Notes under the pieces: model-generated
Seen by the model: the letters and a program-made list of their open reading frames with translations, nothing else
The model's database searches: none
Told to the model about the DNA's origin: nothing
Assembly (NCBI RefSeq): GCF_050750585.1
Contig: NZ_JBOJLM010000002.1
Span: 1 to 64,000 of the forward strand
DNA: 64,000 nucleotides
Direction: 5' to 3'
DNA from: Salinimicrobium sp050750585
GTDB lineage: Bacteria > Bacteroidota > Bacteroidia > Flavobacteriales > Flavobacteriaceae
Position numbers and translations under genes: made by a program
In this document: in pieces, positions 42,634 through 51,225 of the stretch
Position numbering within the stretch: the first letter of the stretch is position 1
How the letters are laid out: each line of letters opens with the position of its first letter

Positions 42634-42666
42634 AGACCTCACAGGTTTTCAAAACCTGTGAGGTCT
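42634..42666. terminator. 33-nt palindromic terminator-type repeat, copy 3
   Basis: Perfect palindrome with arms AGACCTCACAGGTTTT and AAAACCTGTGAGGTCT around a single C, 17 bases before the reverse-strand gene's stop. Same element as at 14455 and 29860. Confidence 0.7.
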
Positions 42667-42683
42667 TATAAATTATAAAAAAA

Positions 42684-43412
42684 CTACTCTTTATAAGCTT
42701 CGGCATAAGGAGACCAGATCTCATAGATAGGGTCGCCTTTAGAGCTTTTACCGCTGTGATGCCATTCTCCATCTTTCACTTTGTAATCAAAATTCAGGCT
42801 GGCGCCAACGCGGTTGTCATCTCTTGAGAAGAATTCAATATTTTCTGTGTATTTGCCGTCTTCAGCTGTGTATGTGCCGCCTCCGGTTCCCGAGAAATCT
42901 CCCGTTTCGGAATTAAATGCCACCCATTGAAAGCGGTCGCCGCCAAGTATCTTTATGGTTCTCCTGGCGCCGGGCGTACTGCGGTTAAGTTCCCCGTCGC
43001 GTTGTCTGCCTGTGATCACCCAGTTTCCGGAGAGGTCGTTGGTGTCGTCTGATATTCTTCTCCAGGTATAGGTAGTGCCATCTTCAGCCGTAAGGTTGAG
43101 CAGGTTCTTCTGAATTTCAACCGGTTCATACTGTCGGGTTTCTCCTAAAGTCGTGATATCTTCGGTATTGAAATCGTAGGTTTCGGTATAGAGGTCGTCT
43201 AAGGTATATTCCCCGCCCGCAGCGCTAATGAATTTATTTGTACCGGCTTCTTTGGTGCCCTGTGCAAAATAATTGTCCATATAGATCCTTACCGTCTCCC
43301 GGTCATTAACAGGCTGATGATCTCTTTCTACAAGAACCCATGAACCCTCCAGGTTCTGGGCAGTTGCCATACTGAAAAACATCAGCAAGGGCAGGAATAG
43401 TAATTTTTTCAT
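42684..43412 (-). CDS. Secreted protein with two lipocalin-like repeats
   Basis: 242 residues with a signal peptide (MKKLLFLPLLMFFSMATAQ, cleavage after Ala-Gln). The mature part contains two similar beta-rich halves: LEGSWVLVERDHQPVNDRET near residue 20 and LSGNWVITGRQRDGELNRST near residue 127, each followed by a region ending in a Trp-containing strand (YTWRRISDD; ESFF/DYKVKDGEWHHSG-type). This resembles small lipocalin-like/DUF4488-type domains, known in secreted Bacteroidota proteins. Ligand unknown. It is the first gene beyond the mfd fragment array, probably the ancestral neighbour of mfd. Confidence 0.7.
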   Translation of the reverse strand: MKKLLFLPLLMFFSMATAQNLEGSWVLVERDHQPVNDRETVRIYMDNYFAQGTKEAGTNKFISAAGGEYTLDDLYTETYDFNTEDITTLGETRQYEPVEIQKNLLNLTAEDGTTYTWRRISDDTNDLSGNWVITGRQRDGELNRSTPGARRTIKILGGDRFQWVAFNSETGDFSGTGGGTYTAEDGKYTENIEFFSRDDNRVGASLNFDYKVKDGEWHHSGKSSKGDPIYEIWSPYAEAYKE

Positions 43413-43455
43413 GTTCAGAGAATTAGCTCCTCTAAAATACTGAATTTTTCAGAAA

Positions 43456-44679
43456 TTATTCCTCTTCGTCTGTATAGGTATCGTATTCAGGATAAAGGAA
43501 ATTGTTGTAAGGAAAACGGGTGATGTGAATCTCTCTTACTGCCTCATAAACCTTTTTCCTGAACTCTTCCATATTCTCCTTGTTGAGGGCCGAAATGAAC
43601 AGCACATTATCGCCAAGACGGTTCATCCAGGTGTTTTCCCATTCTGCCAAAGTGTAGTGGGAGCTTGTTTTTTCGGTCATCAGGTCATCTTCCTCGATCT
43701 TTTCGGCTTCATAAGCATCAATTTTATTGAAGACCATCAAAGTCGGTTTTTCACCACTTTTGATCTCGGCCATAATCTGGTTAACCGAAGCAATATGATC
43801 CTCGAACTGCGGATGGGAAATATCTACCACATGCAGCAAAAGATCGGCTTCGCGTACCTCATCAAGCGTAGATTTAAATGATTCTACCAACTGTGTCGGT
43901 AATTTTCTAATGAACCCAACAGTATCTGTCAGTAAAAAAGGGAGATTGCGGATTACCACTTTTCGAACCGTAGTATCGAGGGTGGCAAAAAGCTTGTTTT
44001 CAGCAAAGACCTTACTCTTGCTAATCACATTCATCAATGTAGATTTTCCAACGTTGGTGTAACCTACCAAAGCCACTCTCACCAGTTGTCCGCGGTTTCC
44101 ACGCTGCACTTCCATTTGTTTGTCAATGGTCTCCAGCTTTTTCTTGAGAAGGGCGATCTTGTCACGTACAATTCGGCGGTCAGTTTCAATCTCGGTTTCC
44201 CCGGGACCTCTCATTCCAATACCCCCACGCTGGCGTTCCAGGTGAGTCCACATCCCGGCAAGTCTTGGAAGAAGATATTGGTACTGCGCAAGCTCTACCT
44301 GTGTGCGGGCGTAGCTTGTTGTGGCTCTCTGGGCAAAAATGTCAAGAATAAGGTTCGTTCTGTCCAGCACCTTGCAGTTAAGTATCTTTTCGATATTTTT
44401 TTGCTGCGCAGGAGAGAGTTCGTCGTCAAAAATGGCAGTTCCTATCTCATTTTCAGAAACAAAGAGACGCACTTCTTCCATCTTCCCCGTACCTATAAAG
44501 GTTTTTGGGTTGGGCATGTCCATTTTCTGCGTAAAACGCTTTTTGACCTCGCCTCCCGCAGTGTAAGTCAGGAATGCAAGTTCGTCAAGGTATTCTTCGA
44601 GTTTTTCTTCGTTCTGCTCGCGGGTGACGATCCCAATGAGCACAACTTTTTCGTATTCTAAATCGTTTTTTTCTAACAT
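43456..44679 (-). CDS. hflX: GTPase HflX
   Basis: 407 residues. An N-terminal HflX domain (about 1-190; FTQKMDMPNPKTFIGTGKME, TAIFDDELSPAQQKNIEKIL, LDRTNLILDIFAQRATT) and a coiled connector with RGGIGMRGPGETEIETDRR precede the GTPase domain. That domain has VALVGYTNVGKSTLMNVISK (G1), LTDTVGFIRKLP (G3), MVFNKIDA (G4) and FISALNKEN (G5). HflX binds the ribosome and splits stalled 70S particles under stress. All GTP motifs are intact. Single reverse-strand gene. Confidence 0.94.
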   Translation of the reverse strand: MLEKNDLEYEKVVLIGIVTREQNEEKLEEYLDELAFLTYTAGGEVKKRFTQKMDMPNPKTFIGTGKMEEVRLFVSENEIGTAIFDDELSPAQQKNIEKILNCKVLDRTNLILDIFAQRATTSYARTQVELAQYQYLLPRLAGMWTHLERQRGGIGMRGPGETEIETDRRIVRDKIALLKKKLETIDKQMEVQRGNRGQLVRVALVGYTNVGKSTLMNVISKSKVFAENKLFATLDTTVRKVVIRNLPFLLTDTVGFIRKLPTQLVESFKSTLDEVREADLLLHVVDISHPQFEDHIASVNQIMAEIKSGEKPTLMVFNKIDAYEAEKIEEDDLMTEKTSSHYTLAEWENTWMNRLGDNVLFISALNKENMEEFRKKVYEAVREIHITRFPYNNFLYPEYDTYTDEEE

Positions 44680-44784
44680 ACAAGCTGAGCTATGGAAACA
44701 AAGTTACACAAATGATTTTTACAAGCCGAAGCCGCGAACTGCGAGAGCTCTTAAACATTAGCTAAATTTAAGGCTGAAAAATTT

Positions 44785-44809
44785 CTTCTGAAAATGCCTT
44801 TTTTAGAAG
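44785..44809 (-). terminator. Hairpin at the end of the suf operon
   Basis: CTTCT-GAAAATGCCTTTTTT-AGAAG, with inner A/T pairing, overlaps the end of the last gene. It contains the AAAATGCC...TTTT motif seen in other terminators here. Confidence 0.45.
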
Positions 44810-45705
44810 GTATAGGTGAATCCTGCTCCAAAAACTTCCCTTACCTGAAATGCGCCTACAATATTATCATCGTAAATGGCCTGAAAGATCAAGTTAGCCG
44901 AAAGATATTTGTTGATCCCCATATCGAGGTTGAGTAGGTAATCAATATCAATATTTTCGGGTTGGTCGAGATAATTGGAGTACAGGCTAAGATTATGCTC
45001 CATGGTAACATTGGTCATCACCTCATATTTGAAATAAGAACTTACCGAAGCCCCCAGTTCAAAGCGGCTACTTTTGTTGGTATCAACACCGTAGTAGGAG
45101 CCGTCAACATATCCGGGAGTTGAAGTAAAATCTGGGTCTACAAAGATAAACCTTGCTGTGGCAGGTGCCAGGTTAAACCAAAAATCCTCACTTTTTTTCC
45201 ACATCATACCTGGCCCAAACTGAAGGTAGGCTGGAGAAATGAAATGCGTGGTTTCACGGCGGACAGGCAGCCCGGTTTCCTGATCCTGAGAATACACATA
45301 ACCTTTGCTGAACTGCGTTCTAAAATTGGTGAAAAAGGAGTAATACCAGTTGGAGTTTTCCATTTGTTTCCCCAAGATACTGTTGATCTCGAGACGGTCG
45401 CTGGTTTTGCGGGTAAATTCATCCCCCTTCAGTTTTGTAAGACCGTAGTTGGCAAGGAATTTATTGTCCCAGGTCAAATTCCCTTTTCTATAATTCAGGC
45501 TGTAATCAAGCACCAGGTTTGCAGCCATACTCGAAGTTCCGCCGCCGGTCCATTCCGCATTAAAAGCCGACTGGTTAAAGAGTAGCTGGAATTTTCCTTC
45601 GGAAGACCAACCATCAGGCGGAGTGTCATTCTTGTCGTTATTTTCGTCCTGGGCGTTTGCCACAAATCCGAATAAAATAAAAGTATAAAGTAAAAATTTC
45701 TTCAT
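44803..45705 (-). CDS. DUF3078 outer-membrane-type protein
   Basis: 300 residues with a signal peptide (MKKFLLYTFILFGFVANAQ). The rest is a beta-rich chain with alternating aromatic residues: FNQSAFNAEWTGGGTSSMAA, LTWDNKFLANYGLTKLKGDE, and a final strand ending FGAGFTYTF, typical of outer-membrane beta barrels and the DUF3078 family of Bacteroidota. Function not known. It is the last gene of the long reverse-strand suf transcription unit, 3 bases after the DUF2480 gene. The placement is common in flavobacteria and does not prove an Fe-S role. Confidence 0.85.
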   Translation of the reverse strand: MKKFLLYTFILFGFVANAQDENNDKNDTPPDGWSSEGKFQLLFNQSAFNAEWTGGGTSSMAANLVLDYSLNYRKGNLTWDNKFLANYGLTKLKGDEFTRKTSDRLEINSILGKQMENSNWYYSFFTNFRTQFSKGYVYSQDQETGLPVRRETTHFISPAYLQFGPGMMWKKSEDFWFNLAPATARFIFVDPDFTSTPGYVDGSYYGVDTNKSSRFELGASVSSYFKYEVMTNVTMEHNLSLYSNYLDQPENIDIDYLLNLDMGINKYLSANLIFQAIYDDNIVGAFQVREVFGAGFTYTF

Positions 45706-45708
45706 GTA

Positions 45709-46212
45709 CTACTTTTTAAACAGCGGTACAGATGAACAGGCTTCGCCATACATGATGCTTTTTGCTACCGGCTGAAGTTTATTAATAAGTTGCAGATATG
45801 CATTTTGAGGTACAGGGCGGCGCGAGCAGCCTTTTATAATTACCGGCAGCCCTTCATATTTAGAAACATCAAGGTTTTGCAGGATCTCTGTATAAAGTAC
45901 TGTTTCGAGCATTGACAGGTCTCCCGTAACCACTTTTTTGGCATATGGAGCAAGGTAGGTACTGAGCAGCATATAAGCCCAGCCCGGAATAATGGCATCA
46001 CTGGAACAGGTAAGGGCAACGTACTTATTGCTGTACTGCGACCAGTCGTGTTCTTTTGCAGTAGCCCTAAAGTCTTTTTCCCTAAGCACAAAACCTTCCA
46101 GAAGCCAGTCTTTTATGTCAAAGATTACCCGCTCGCCTGCAGGATAAAGTTCCTCCAGGTCAACAGTTACAAGTTTGCTGTTTGCTACGCGGTTTATAAT
46201 TTCTTCAGCCAT
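45709..46212 (-). CDS. DUF2480 family protein
   Basis: 167 residues, cytoplasmic. MAEEIINRVANSKLVTVDLE, LLEGFVLREKDFRATAKEHD, WSQYSNKYVALTCSSDAIIP and the C-terminal VIIKGCSRRPVPQNAYLQLI match the DUF2480 family. Two conserved Cys (TCSSD and KGCSRR) could bind a metal or cluster. It is always near suf genes in flavobacteria, which hints at an Fe-S-related role, not tested. Within the operon it lies 26 bases after the DUF59 gene. Confidence 0.87.
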   Translation of the reverse strand: MAEEIINRVANSKLVTVDLEELYPAGERVIFDIKDWLLEGFVLREKDFRATAKEHDWSQYSNKYVALTCSSDAIIPGWAYMLLSTYLAPYAKKVVTGDLSMLETVLYTEILQNLDVSKYEGLPVIIKGCSRRPVPQNAYLQLINKLQPVAKSIMYGEACSSVPLFKK

Positions 46213-46238
46213 AAAAATTTAAAAGATAGTTCTGTTTA

Positions 46239-46562
46239 TTAAAGCATTCCCAGTTCAAGCTTTGCTTCTTCGCTCATGAGGTCCTGGTTCCATGGCGGGT
46301 CAAAAGTGATCTCTACTTCACAGTCTTTTACCTCGTCCATAGATTTTACCTTCTCTTCTACTTCCATAGGAAGAGATTCGGCTACAGGGCAGTTGGGAGT
46401 AGTTAGGGTCATAAGGATCTTGATCTCGTTGTCTTCATTGACCATTACGTCATAGATCAACCCCAGTTCATATATATCTACCGGAATTTCGGGATCGTAA
46501 ATGGTTTTCAAAACCCTTACGATCTTTTCTCCTAAAACTTCGGAATTTTGTGCGTGTTCCAT
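46239..46562 (-). CDS. DUF59/SufT-like Fe-S assembly protein
   Basis: 107 residues, one DUF59 (MIP18) domain: VLKTIYDPEIPVDIYELGLI, MTLTTPNCPVAESLPMEVEE (with the conserved Cys) and VEITFDPPWNQDLMSEEAKL. Family knowledge: SufT/MIP18 proteins assist Fe-S maturation of target proteins. It lies one base after sufE's stop region and is clearly part of the suf operon. Confidence 0.9.
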   Translation of the reverse strand: MEHAQNSEVLGEKIVRVLKTIYDPEIPVDIYELGLIYDVMVNEDNEIKILMTLTTPNCPVAESLPMEVEEKVKSMDEVKDCEVEITFDPPWNQDLMSEEAKLELGML

Positions 46563-46563
46563 C

Positions 46564-46989
46564 TTAATTTAATTGGGTTTGATATGCTACTGCATACATT
46601 TTTAACTGCTTTATCATGCTCACAAGACCATTGGCCCGGGTAGGGGACAAATGTTCTTTTAAGCCAATCTCATCGATAAAAGCAGTATCAGCTTCTATAA
46701 TATCTTTGGGATGCTGGTTAGAATAGGCGCGAATGAGAATAGCGATGATGCCTTTGGTAATAATGGCATCACTATCGGCTGTAAAAACAAGCCTGTCTCC
46801 TTCCAGTTCGGCATGAACCCACACTTTACTCTGGCAGCCTTTAATAAGGTTGTCTTCTGTCTTGTACTTTTCTTCTATGAGCGGCAGAGACTTTCCAAGC
46901 TCGATCATGTGTTCGTAGCGTTGCATCCAGTCATCAAACATCTCGAATTCATCTACAATCTCGTCCTGTATTTCTTTTATGTTGCTCAC
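46564..46989 (-). CDS. sufE: Cysteine desulfuration protein SufE
   Basis: 141 residues. Accepts persulfide sulfur from SufS and passes it to the SufBCD scaffold. MFDDWMQRYEHMIELGKSLP, then LIKGCQSKVWVHAELEGDRL with the acceptor Cys in GCQS, and the helix pattern of the SufE fold are all present. The start is GTG at 46989, overlapping the TAG stop of the upstream META-domain gene by one base (TAGTG), so translation is coupled. Confidence 0.92.
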   Translation of the reverse strand: MSNIKEIQDEIVDEFEMFDDWMQRYEHMIELGKSLPLIEEKYKTEDNLIKGCQSKVWVHAELEGDRLVFTADSDAIITKGIIAILIRAYSNQHPKDIIEADTAFIDEIGLKEHLSPTRANGLVSMIKQLKMYAVAYQTQLN

Positions 46990-47396
46990 TACTGTTCTAT
47001 TTTAATTAAAGTCATTAAAGGTACATCATTGTTGGAATAAATAACAAATTCATTGCCAGTGTGATCCAGTTTTGAGACCTTCTCGAAGGAAGACAGAATT
47101 TGTCTTTCTACCTCCATTTTTCCCTTGCAGTACTTTCTTGTATTCATAGGGGTGGAAAATTCCAGATTGTTCCCCTGCTGATTGTAATGCGCTGAAAAAT
47201 CATTACAACCCGTATTTCCCGAAAGTTTACTTGCCATAGGATTAAAGTTGAAAACAATATCTCGGGGCAGAGATTCGTGGCCGGGAATTGTTATCACCCT
47301 GTAATTGCCATCAAGAATTTCTTCTGTAACAGTGTCTATGGTATTAGCACATGAAAGGGAAATTACAGAAAGTATTAAAAGCAGTATTTTCTTCAT
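46989..47396 (-). CDS. META-domain lipoprotein in the suf operon
   Basis: 135 residues with a lipoprotein signal (MKKILLLILSVISLSCAN, lipobox LSC). The mature part is one META/HslJ-like domain: ILDGNYRVITIPGHESLPRD, MASKLSGNTGCNDFSAHYNQ and a TGCN motif, with TRKYCKGKMEVERQILSSFE giving a second Cys. HslJ-type proteins are linked to heat shock and novobiocin resistance in E. coli; here the role is unknown. Its position between sufS and sufE, coupled to sufE, is unexpected for an envelope protein. Confidence 0.85.
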   Translation of the reverse strand: MKKILLLILSVISLSCANTIDTVTEEILDGNYRVITIPGHESLPRDIVFNFNPMASKLSGNTGCNDFSAHYNQQGNNLEFSTPMNTRKYCKGKMEVERQILSSFEKVSKLDHTGNEFVIYSNNDVPLMTLIKIEQ

Positions 47397-47406
47397 TTAC
47401 CGTAAT

Positions 47407-48645
47407 TTAAGACAGCATTTGTTTTGCTTTTTTTACTGCTTCAACAAATGTATCTATTTCTTCTTTAGTGTTATAAAAAGAGAAAGAAGCTCTTACTGTA
47501 CCGGGTATCCTGAAGAAATCCATTACCGGTTGAGCGCAATGATGGCCTGTTCTTACGGCAATTCCCAATTTGTCTATAATGGTGCCAATGTCGTAAGGAT
47601 GGATCTCTCCAATGTTGAAAGAGATGACCGCTGTTTTGTCTGAAGAAGTTCCGTAAATTTTCAAATCTTCTATTTCCAGCAGCTTTTGGGTAGCGTATTC
47701 CAGGAGCTCATGTTCATAGGCAGCAATCTTTTCAAAACCTATATTGTTCATGTAGTCAAGGGCCGCTCCAAAGGCTATCCCGCCGCAAATATCGGGTGTT
47801 CCGGCTTCGAATTTGTGTGGCAAATCGGCATAGGTGGTTTTTTCAAAGGTCACCGTGGCAATCATTTCGCCTCCTCCCTGGTAAGGCGGAAGTTTTTTAA
47901 GCCATTCCTCTTTTCCGTAGAGCATACCTACTCCCGTGGGGCCGCACATTTTATGAGCAGAAACTACGTAAAAATCCACATCGAGCTTCTGTACATCTGC
48001 TTTGATGTGAGGTGCCGCCTGTGCGCCATCTAAAAGCACTGCTGCACCTACAGCATGAGCCTTCTGGATGATCTCTTCAACCGGGTTCACAGTTCCCAAA
48101 GCATTAGAAACATGATTGACAAATACCAGCTTCGTTTTTTCAGAAAGCAGTTTTTTGTACTCCTCCATTTTAAGCATCCCTTCATCATTCATAGGGATTA
48201 CCTTCAGCTTTGCACCGGTTTTCTCACATAACATTTGCCAGGGTACAATATTGCTGTGATGTTCTAAAGCTGAAACGATGACCTCATCGTCTTTCTTTAG
48301 AAGGGAAGCAAATCCACTTGCCACAAGGTTTATAGCGTGGGTAGTACCCGAAGTGAGAATTATTTCGTGGGCCTTAGCTGCATTAAAATGCTCCTGAATT
48401 TTTATCCGTGCCTGCTCATAAGCATCAGTAGCTTCCTGAGACAGGGTGTGAACTCCGCGGTGAATGTTCGCATTGTATCGCGTGTAATAGTCAACAATAG
48501 CATCAATTACCTGCTGCGGAGTTTGGGAAGTTGCCGCATTGTCAAAATAAACCAGCGGTTTTCCATTCACCTCCCGGGAGAGGATGGGAAAATCTTTTCT
48601 TATGGCTTCCACATCAAAGTGGGTTTTGGTAGAGGCAACTTTCAT
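47407..48645 (-). CDS. sufS: Cysteine desulfurase SufS
   Basis: Removes sulfur from cysteine as a protein-bound persulfide, using PLP. 412 residues, type II class. Motifs: VYFDNAATSQTPQQVIDAIV, LTSGTTHAINLVASG, SALEHHSNIVPWQ, LLDGAQAAPHIKADVQKLDV, the PLP-lysine segment FYVVSAHKMCGPTG, and RTGHHCAQPVMDFF with the catalytic Cys on its loop. It lies 21 bases after sufD in the operon. Confidence 0.95.
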   Translation of the reverse strand: MKVASTKTHFDVEAIRKDFPILSREVNGKPLVYFDNAATSQTPQQVIDAIVDYYTRYNANIHRGVHTLSQEATDAYEQARIKIQEHFNAAKAHEIILTSGTTHAINLVASGFASLLKKDDEVIVSALEHHSNIVPWQMLCEKTGAKLKVIPMNDEGMLKMEEYKKLLSEKTKLVFVNHVSNALGTVNPVEEIIQKAHAVGAAVLLDGAQAAPHIKADVQKLDVDFYVVSAHKMCGPTGVGMLYGKEEWLKKLPPYQGGGEMIATVTFEKTTYADLPHKFEAGTPDICGGIAFGAALDYMNNIGFEKIAAYEHELLEYATQKLLEIEDLKIYGTSSDKTAVISFNIGEIHPYDIGTIIDKLGIAVRTGHHCAQPVMDFFRIPGTVRASFSFYNTKEEIDTFVEAVKKAKQMLS

Positions 48646-48666
48646 GAGTAAGTTTTTTGTTTCGGG

Positions 48667-49980
48667 TTACAGGCTGTAGCCCACATTCACCCCAAGTTTC
48701 AGGGCAATGATATTGGTGATCCTTGCTTTAAGCTCCGGAATTTTTACACTTTCAAGTACATTATTGGCAAAGGCGTACATTAAAAGTGCTCTTGCTTCTT
48801 TTAGCGGAATTCCGCGTGAGCGCAGGTAAAATAAAGCTTCATCGTCTAATTGACCAATAGTACAGCCGTGGCTACATTTTACGTCATCGGCAAAGATCTC
48901 CAGCTGTGGCTTGGAATTAATTGTCGCTTTATCGTCCAGCAATATGTTATTATTCGCCTGAAAAGCATTTGTTTTCTGAGCCTCTTTATTAACCACGATC
49001 TTTCCATTAAAGACACCTGTAGAAGACTCGGCGAATACGCCTTTGTAATCCTGATGGCTCTCACAGTTTGGTTCGGTGTGATGCACTAAGGTATTATGGT
49101 CTACGTGTTGCTTGCCGCCAATTACCGTAATCCCTTTTAAAGTGGAGTCTATGCGCTCTCCTTTTTGGTAGTAATTAAGGTTGTTTCGGGTAAGGTTTCC
49201 ACCAAAAGAAAAGGTATGTACAGAACAGTGGCTTTCCCTGTGCTGTTCAATAAAAGTATTGTCAATTAAAGAAGCATTGTGATTGTCGTTCTGAATTTTG
49301 TAATAGTCAACAATCGCTCTTTTATCGGCAAAGATCTCAGTAACCGAGTTGGTTAACACAGGTTGATCTGTAAGACTTTGATGCCTTTCAATAATTTGCA
49401 CATGCGAATTCTCCCCAACAACAATAAGGTTTCTTGGCTGCACCAGTAAGGCCGATTCATTACCGGTAGAGAAATTCAGCACCTGTATGGGCTTATCGGC
49501 CATTGTATTCTTCGGAATATTGATGAAAGCACCTTCTCTCGAAAAAGCAGTGTTTAAAGAGGTAAGACTTTCTTTTGGGGCCACCGTATTGAAGTAGTTA
49601 TCAATAATTGGCTTGTATTTCGAATTGTTCAATGCCGAAGACATCAGGCAGGCATCGATTTTTTCGTGTGTTGTAGCCGAAAGGTGTGAAGAATAGATCC
49701 CATCGATGAACACGATCTTATAGGTATCAATGTCATCTATGAAATACTGCTCAACATCGCGGTAATCAATGGTGTCATGTTTTTTTGGAAATACGGTGTA
49801 ATCGTGCTTCAAAACCTTGTTCAGGGAAGTGTATTTCCAGGCTTCCTGTTTTCTTGTGGGGAAGCCCATCTCTTCAAAATCCTTAATGGCCCGGCTTCTT
49901 ATGTCGTGAATATCACTATTCATGTTCACGTTCTCTTCAAAAGCCAGAAATGAGGATAATAATTTATCTTTTAGCTCCAT
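48667..49980 (-). CDS. sufD: Fe-S cluster assembly protein SufD
   Basis: 437 residues. Partner of SufB in the SufBC2D scaffold. After a helical N-terminal part comes the parallel beta-helix typical of SufB/D, ending with the family signature VKCSHGCTIGQLDDEALFYL followed by RSRGIPLKEARALLMYAFAN. NSKPQLEIFADDVKCSHG carries the conserved C-terminal Cys/His. Located between sufC and sufS, all on the reverse strand. Confidence 0.94.
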   Translation of the reverse strand: MELKDKLLSSFLAFEENVNMNSDIHDIRSRAIKDFEEMGFPTRKQEAWKYTSLNKVLKHDYTVFPKKHDTIDYRDVEQYFIDDIDTYKIVFIDGIYSSHLSATTHEKIDACLMSSALNNSKYKPIIDNYFNTVAPKESLTSLNTAFSREGAFINIPKNTMADKPIQVLNFSTGNESALLVQPRNLIVVGENSHVQIIERHQSLTDQPVLTNSVTEIFADKRAIVDYYKIQNDNHNASLIDNTFIEQHRESHCSVHTFSFGGNLTRNNLNYYQKGERIDSTLKGITVIGGKQHVDHNTLVHHTEPNCESHQDYKGVFAESSTGVFNGKIVVNKEAQKTNAFQANNNILLDDKATINSKPQLEIFADDVKCSHGCTIGQLDDEALFYLRSRGIPLKEARALLMYAFANNVLESVKIPELKARITNIIALKLGVNVGYSL

Positions 49981-50034
49981 TGTTCTTTTTTCTTACTCCC
50001 CAAAAAGGGGAAAATTAAAGGGCCTTCTGGCGCC

Positions 50035-50787
50035 TTACGCTCCTACTTCTTCCTTAACCCAGTCGTAACCTTTTTCTTCCAGCTCGTAAGCAAGTTCTTT
50101 TCCTCCAGATTTTACGATCTTTCCGTCAAGCATCACGTGTACATAGTCTGGGATGATATAATCGAGCAATCTCTGGTAGTGAGTGATCACAAGTGTAGCA
50201 TTATCTGGTCTTCTCAGCTTGTTAACACCGTTAGCCACGATACGCAGGGCATCAATATCCAATCCTGAATCTGTCTCATCGAGAATAGCCAGTTTTGGTT
50301 CCAGCATAGCCATCTGGAAAATTTCATTTCGCTTCTTTTCTCCTCCCGAAAAGCCTTCGTTAAGGGAACGGGAAAGGAATTTACGGTCTATTTCAAGTAG
50401 TTCAGACTTATCACGGATCATCTTCAGCATTTCATTAGCCGGCATGTCTTTAAGGCCTTTCGCCTGCCTGTTCGCATTGATCACTGTTCGCATGAAGTTG
50501 GTCACGGTAACCCCGGGAATTTCCACCGGATACTGGAAAGATAGAAATACGCCTTTATGCGCCCTTTCTTCAGCATCAAACTCTGTAAGCTCTTCTCCTT
50601 CAAAATTGATCTCTCCGCGGGTTACTTCATACTCTTCTTTTCCGGCAATTACCGAAGAAAGTGTACTTTTTCCTGAACCGTTGGGCCCCATAATAGCATG
50701 GATCTCTCCTGCATTTATAGTGAGGTCTATGCCTTTTAATATTTTAAGGCCTTCTACTTTGGCGTGTAAATTCTTTATTTTAAGCAT
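50035..50787 (-). CDS. sufC: Fe-S cluster assembly ATPase SufC
   Basis: 250 residues, a soluble ABC ATPase that powers conformational change in SufBC2D. Walker A IMGPNGSGKSTLSSVIAGKE, the signature LNEGFSGGEKKRNEIFQMAM, Walker B AILDETDSGLDID and the switch TLVITHYQRLLDYI are all intact. Typical length. It lies 22 bases after a lipoprotein gene that separates it from sufB. Confidence 0.95.
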   Translation of the reverse strand: MLKIKNLHAKVEGLKILKGIDLTINAGEIHAIMGPNGSGKSTLSSVIAGKEEYEVTRGEINFEGEELTEFDAEERAHKGVFLSFQYPVEIPGVTVTNFMRTVINANRQAKGLKDMPANEMLKMIRDKSELLEIDRKFLSRSLNEGFSGGEKKRNEIFQMAMLEPKLAILDETDSGLDIDALRIVANGVNKLRRPDNATLVITHYQRLLDYIIPDYVHVMLDGKIVKSGGKELAYELEEKGYDWVKEEVGA

Positions 50788-50809
50788 AATTTCAATATTT
50801 CCTGAATCC

Positions 50810-51220
50810 TCAGGGTTTTTCGATGTCTTTTTTAATTCTTGGCGCAGCTGAAGTATCGGTCTCTTTAGTCGAGATTTCTAGGATCTCTTTTATCTCTACC
50901 AGTTCTTCCCAACCTTCCTGTCGCGGATTTTTAATGATGCGGGCTTTAACTGTAACCGGCACCATGTCAAAATCATCTTGTTTGAAGTTCGCAACACTGT
51001 CGGCCAGTTCGCGACTCAATGAATCTATTTGTACTCCATAAATGAAATCTTTACCCTTAAGCACTGCAGCATCTGCAAGAAAGATAAATTCTCCTTTTAT
51101 GGTTGGTATGCTGTCTTTTGCTACTACAACCTGTGGCTCAACCTCTGTGGGTTCAGAATCTTCCCCGCAGCTATTGAGCATGAACAGCCCTGCCAGTAAT
51201 GCAAAATATATTTTTTTCAT
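50810..51220 (-). CDS. Small lipoprotein inside the suf operon (between sufB and sufC)
   Basis: 136 residues with a lipoprotein signal peptide (MKKIYFALLAGLFMLNSCGE, lipobox LNSC). The mature part is Glu/Asp/Val-rich, with a probable small beta-barrel: GEFIFLADAAVLKGKDFIYG, VQIDSLSRELADSVANFK, VTVKARIIKNPRQEGWEELV and a charged tail. An OB-fold like those of NlpE/YgiW-type proteins would fit but is not demonstrated. It lies only 5 bases after sufB and 22 before sufC, so it is co-expressed with a cytoplasmic machine. Role unknown. Confidence 0.72.
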   Translation of the reverse strand: MKKIYFALLAGLFMLNSCGEDSEPTEVEPQVVVAKDSIPTIKGEFIFLADAAVLKGKDFIYGVQIDSLSRELADSVANFKQDDFDMVPVTVKARIIKNPRQEGWEELVEIKEILEISTKETDTSAAPRIKKDIEKP

Positions 51221-51225
51221 AATTG

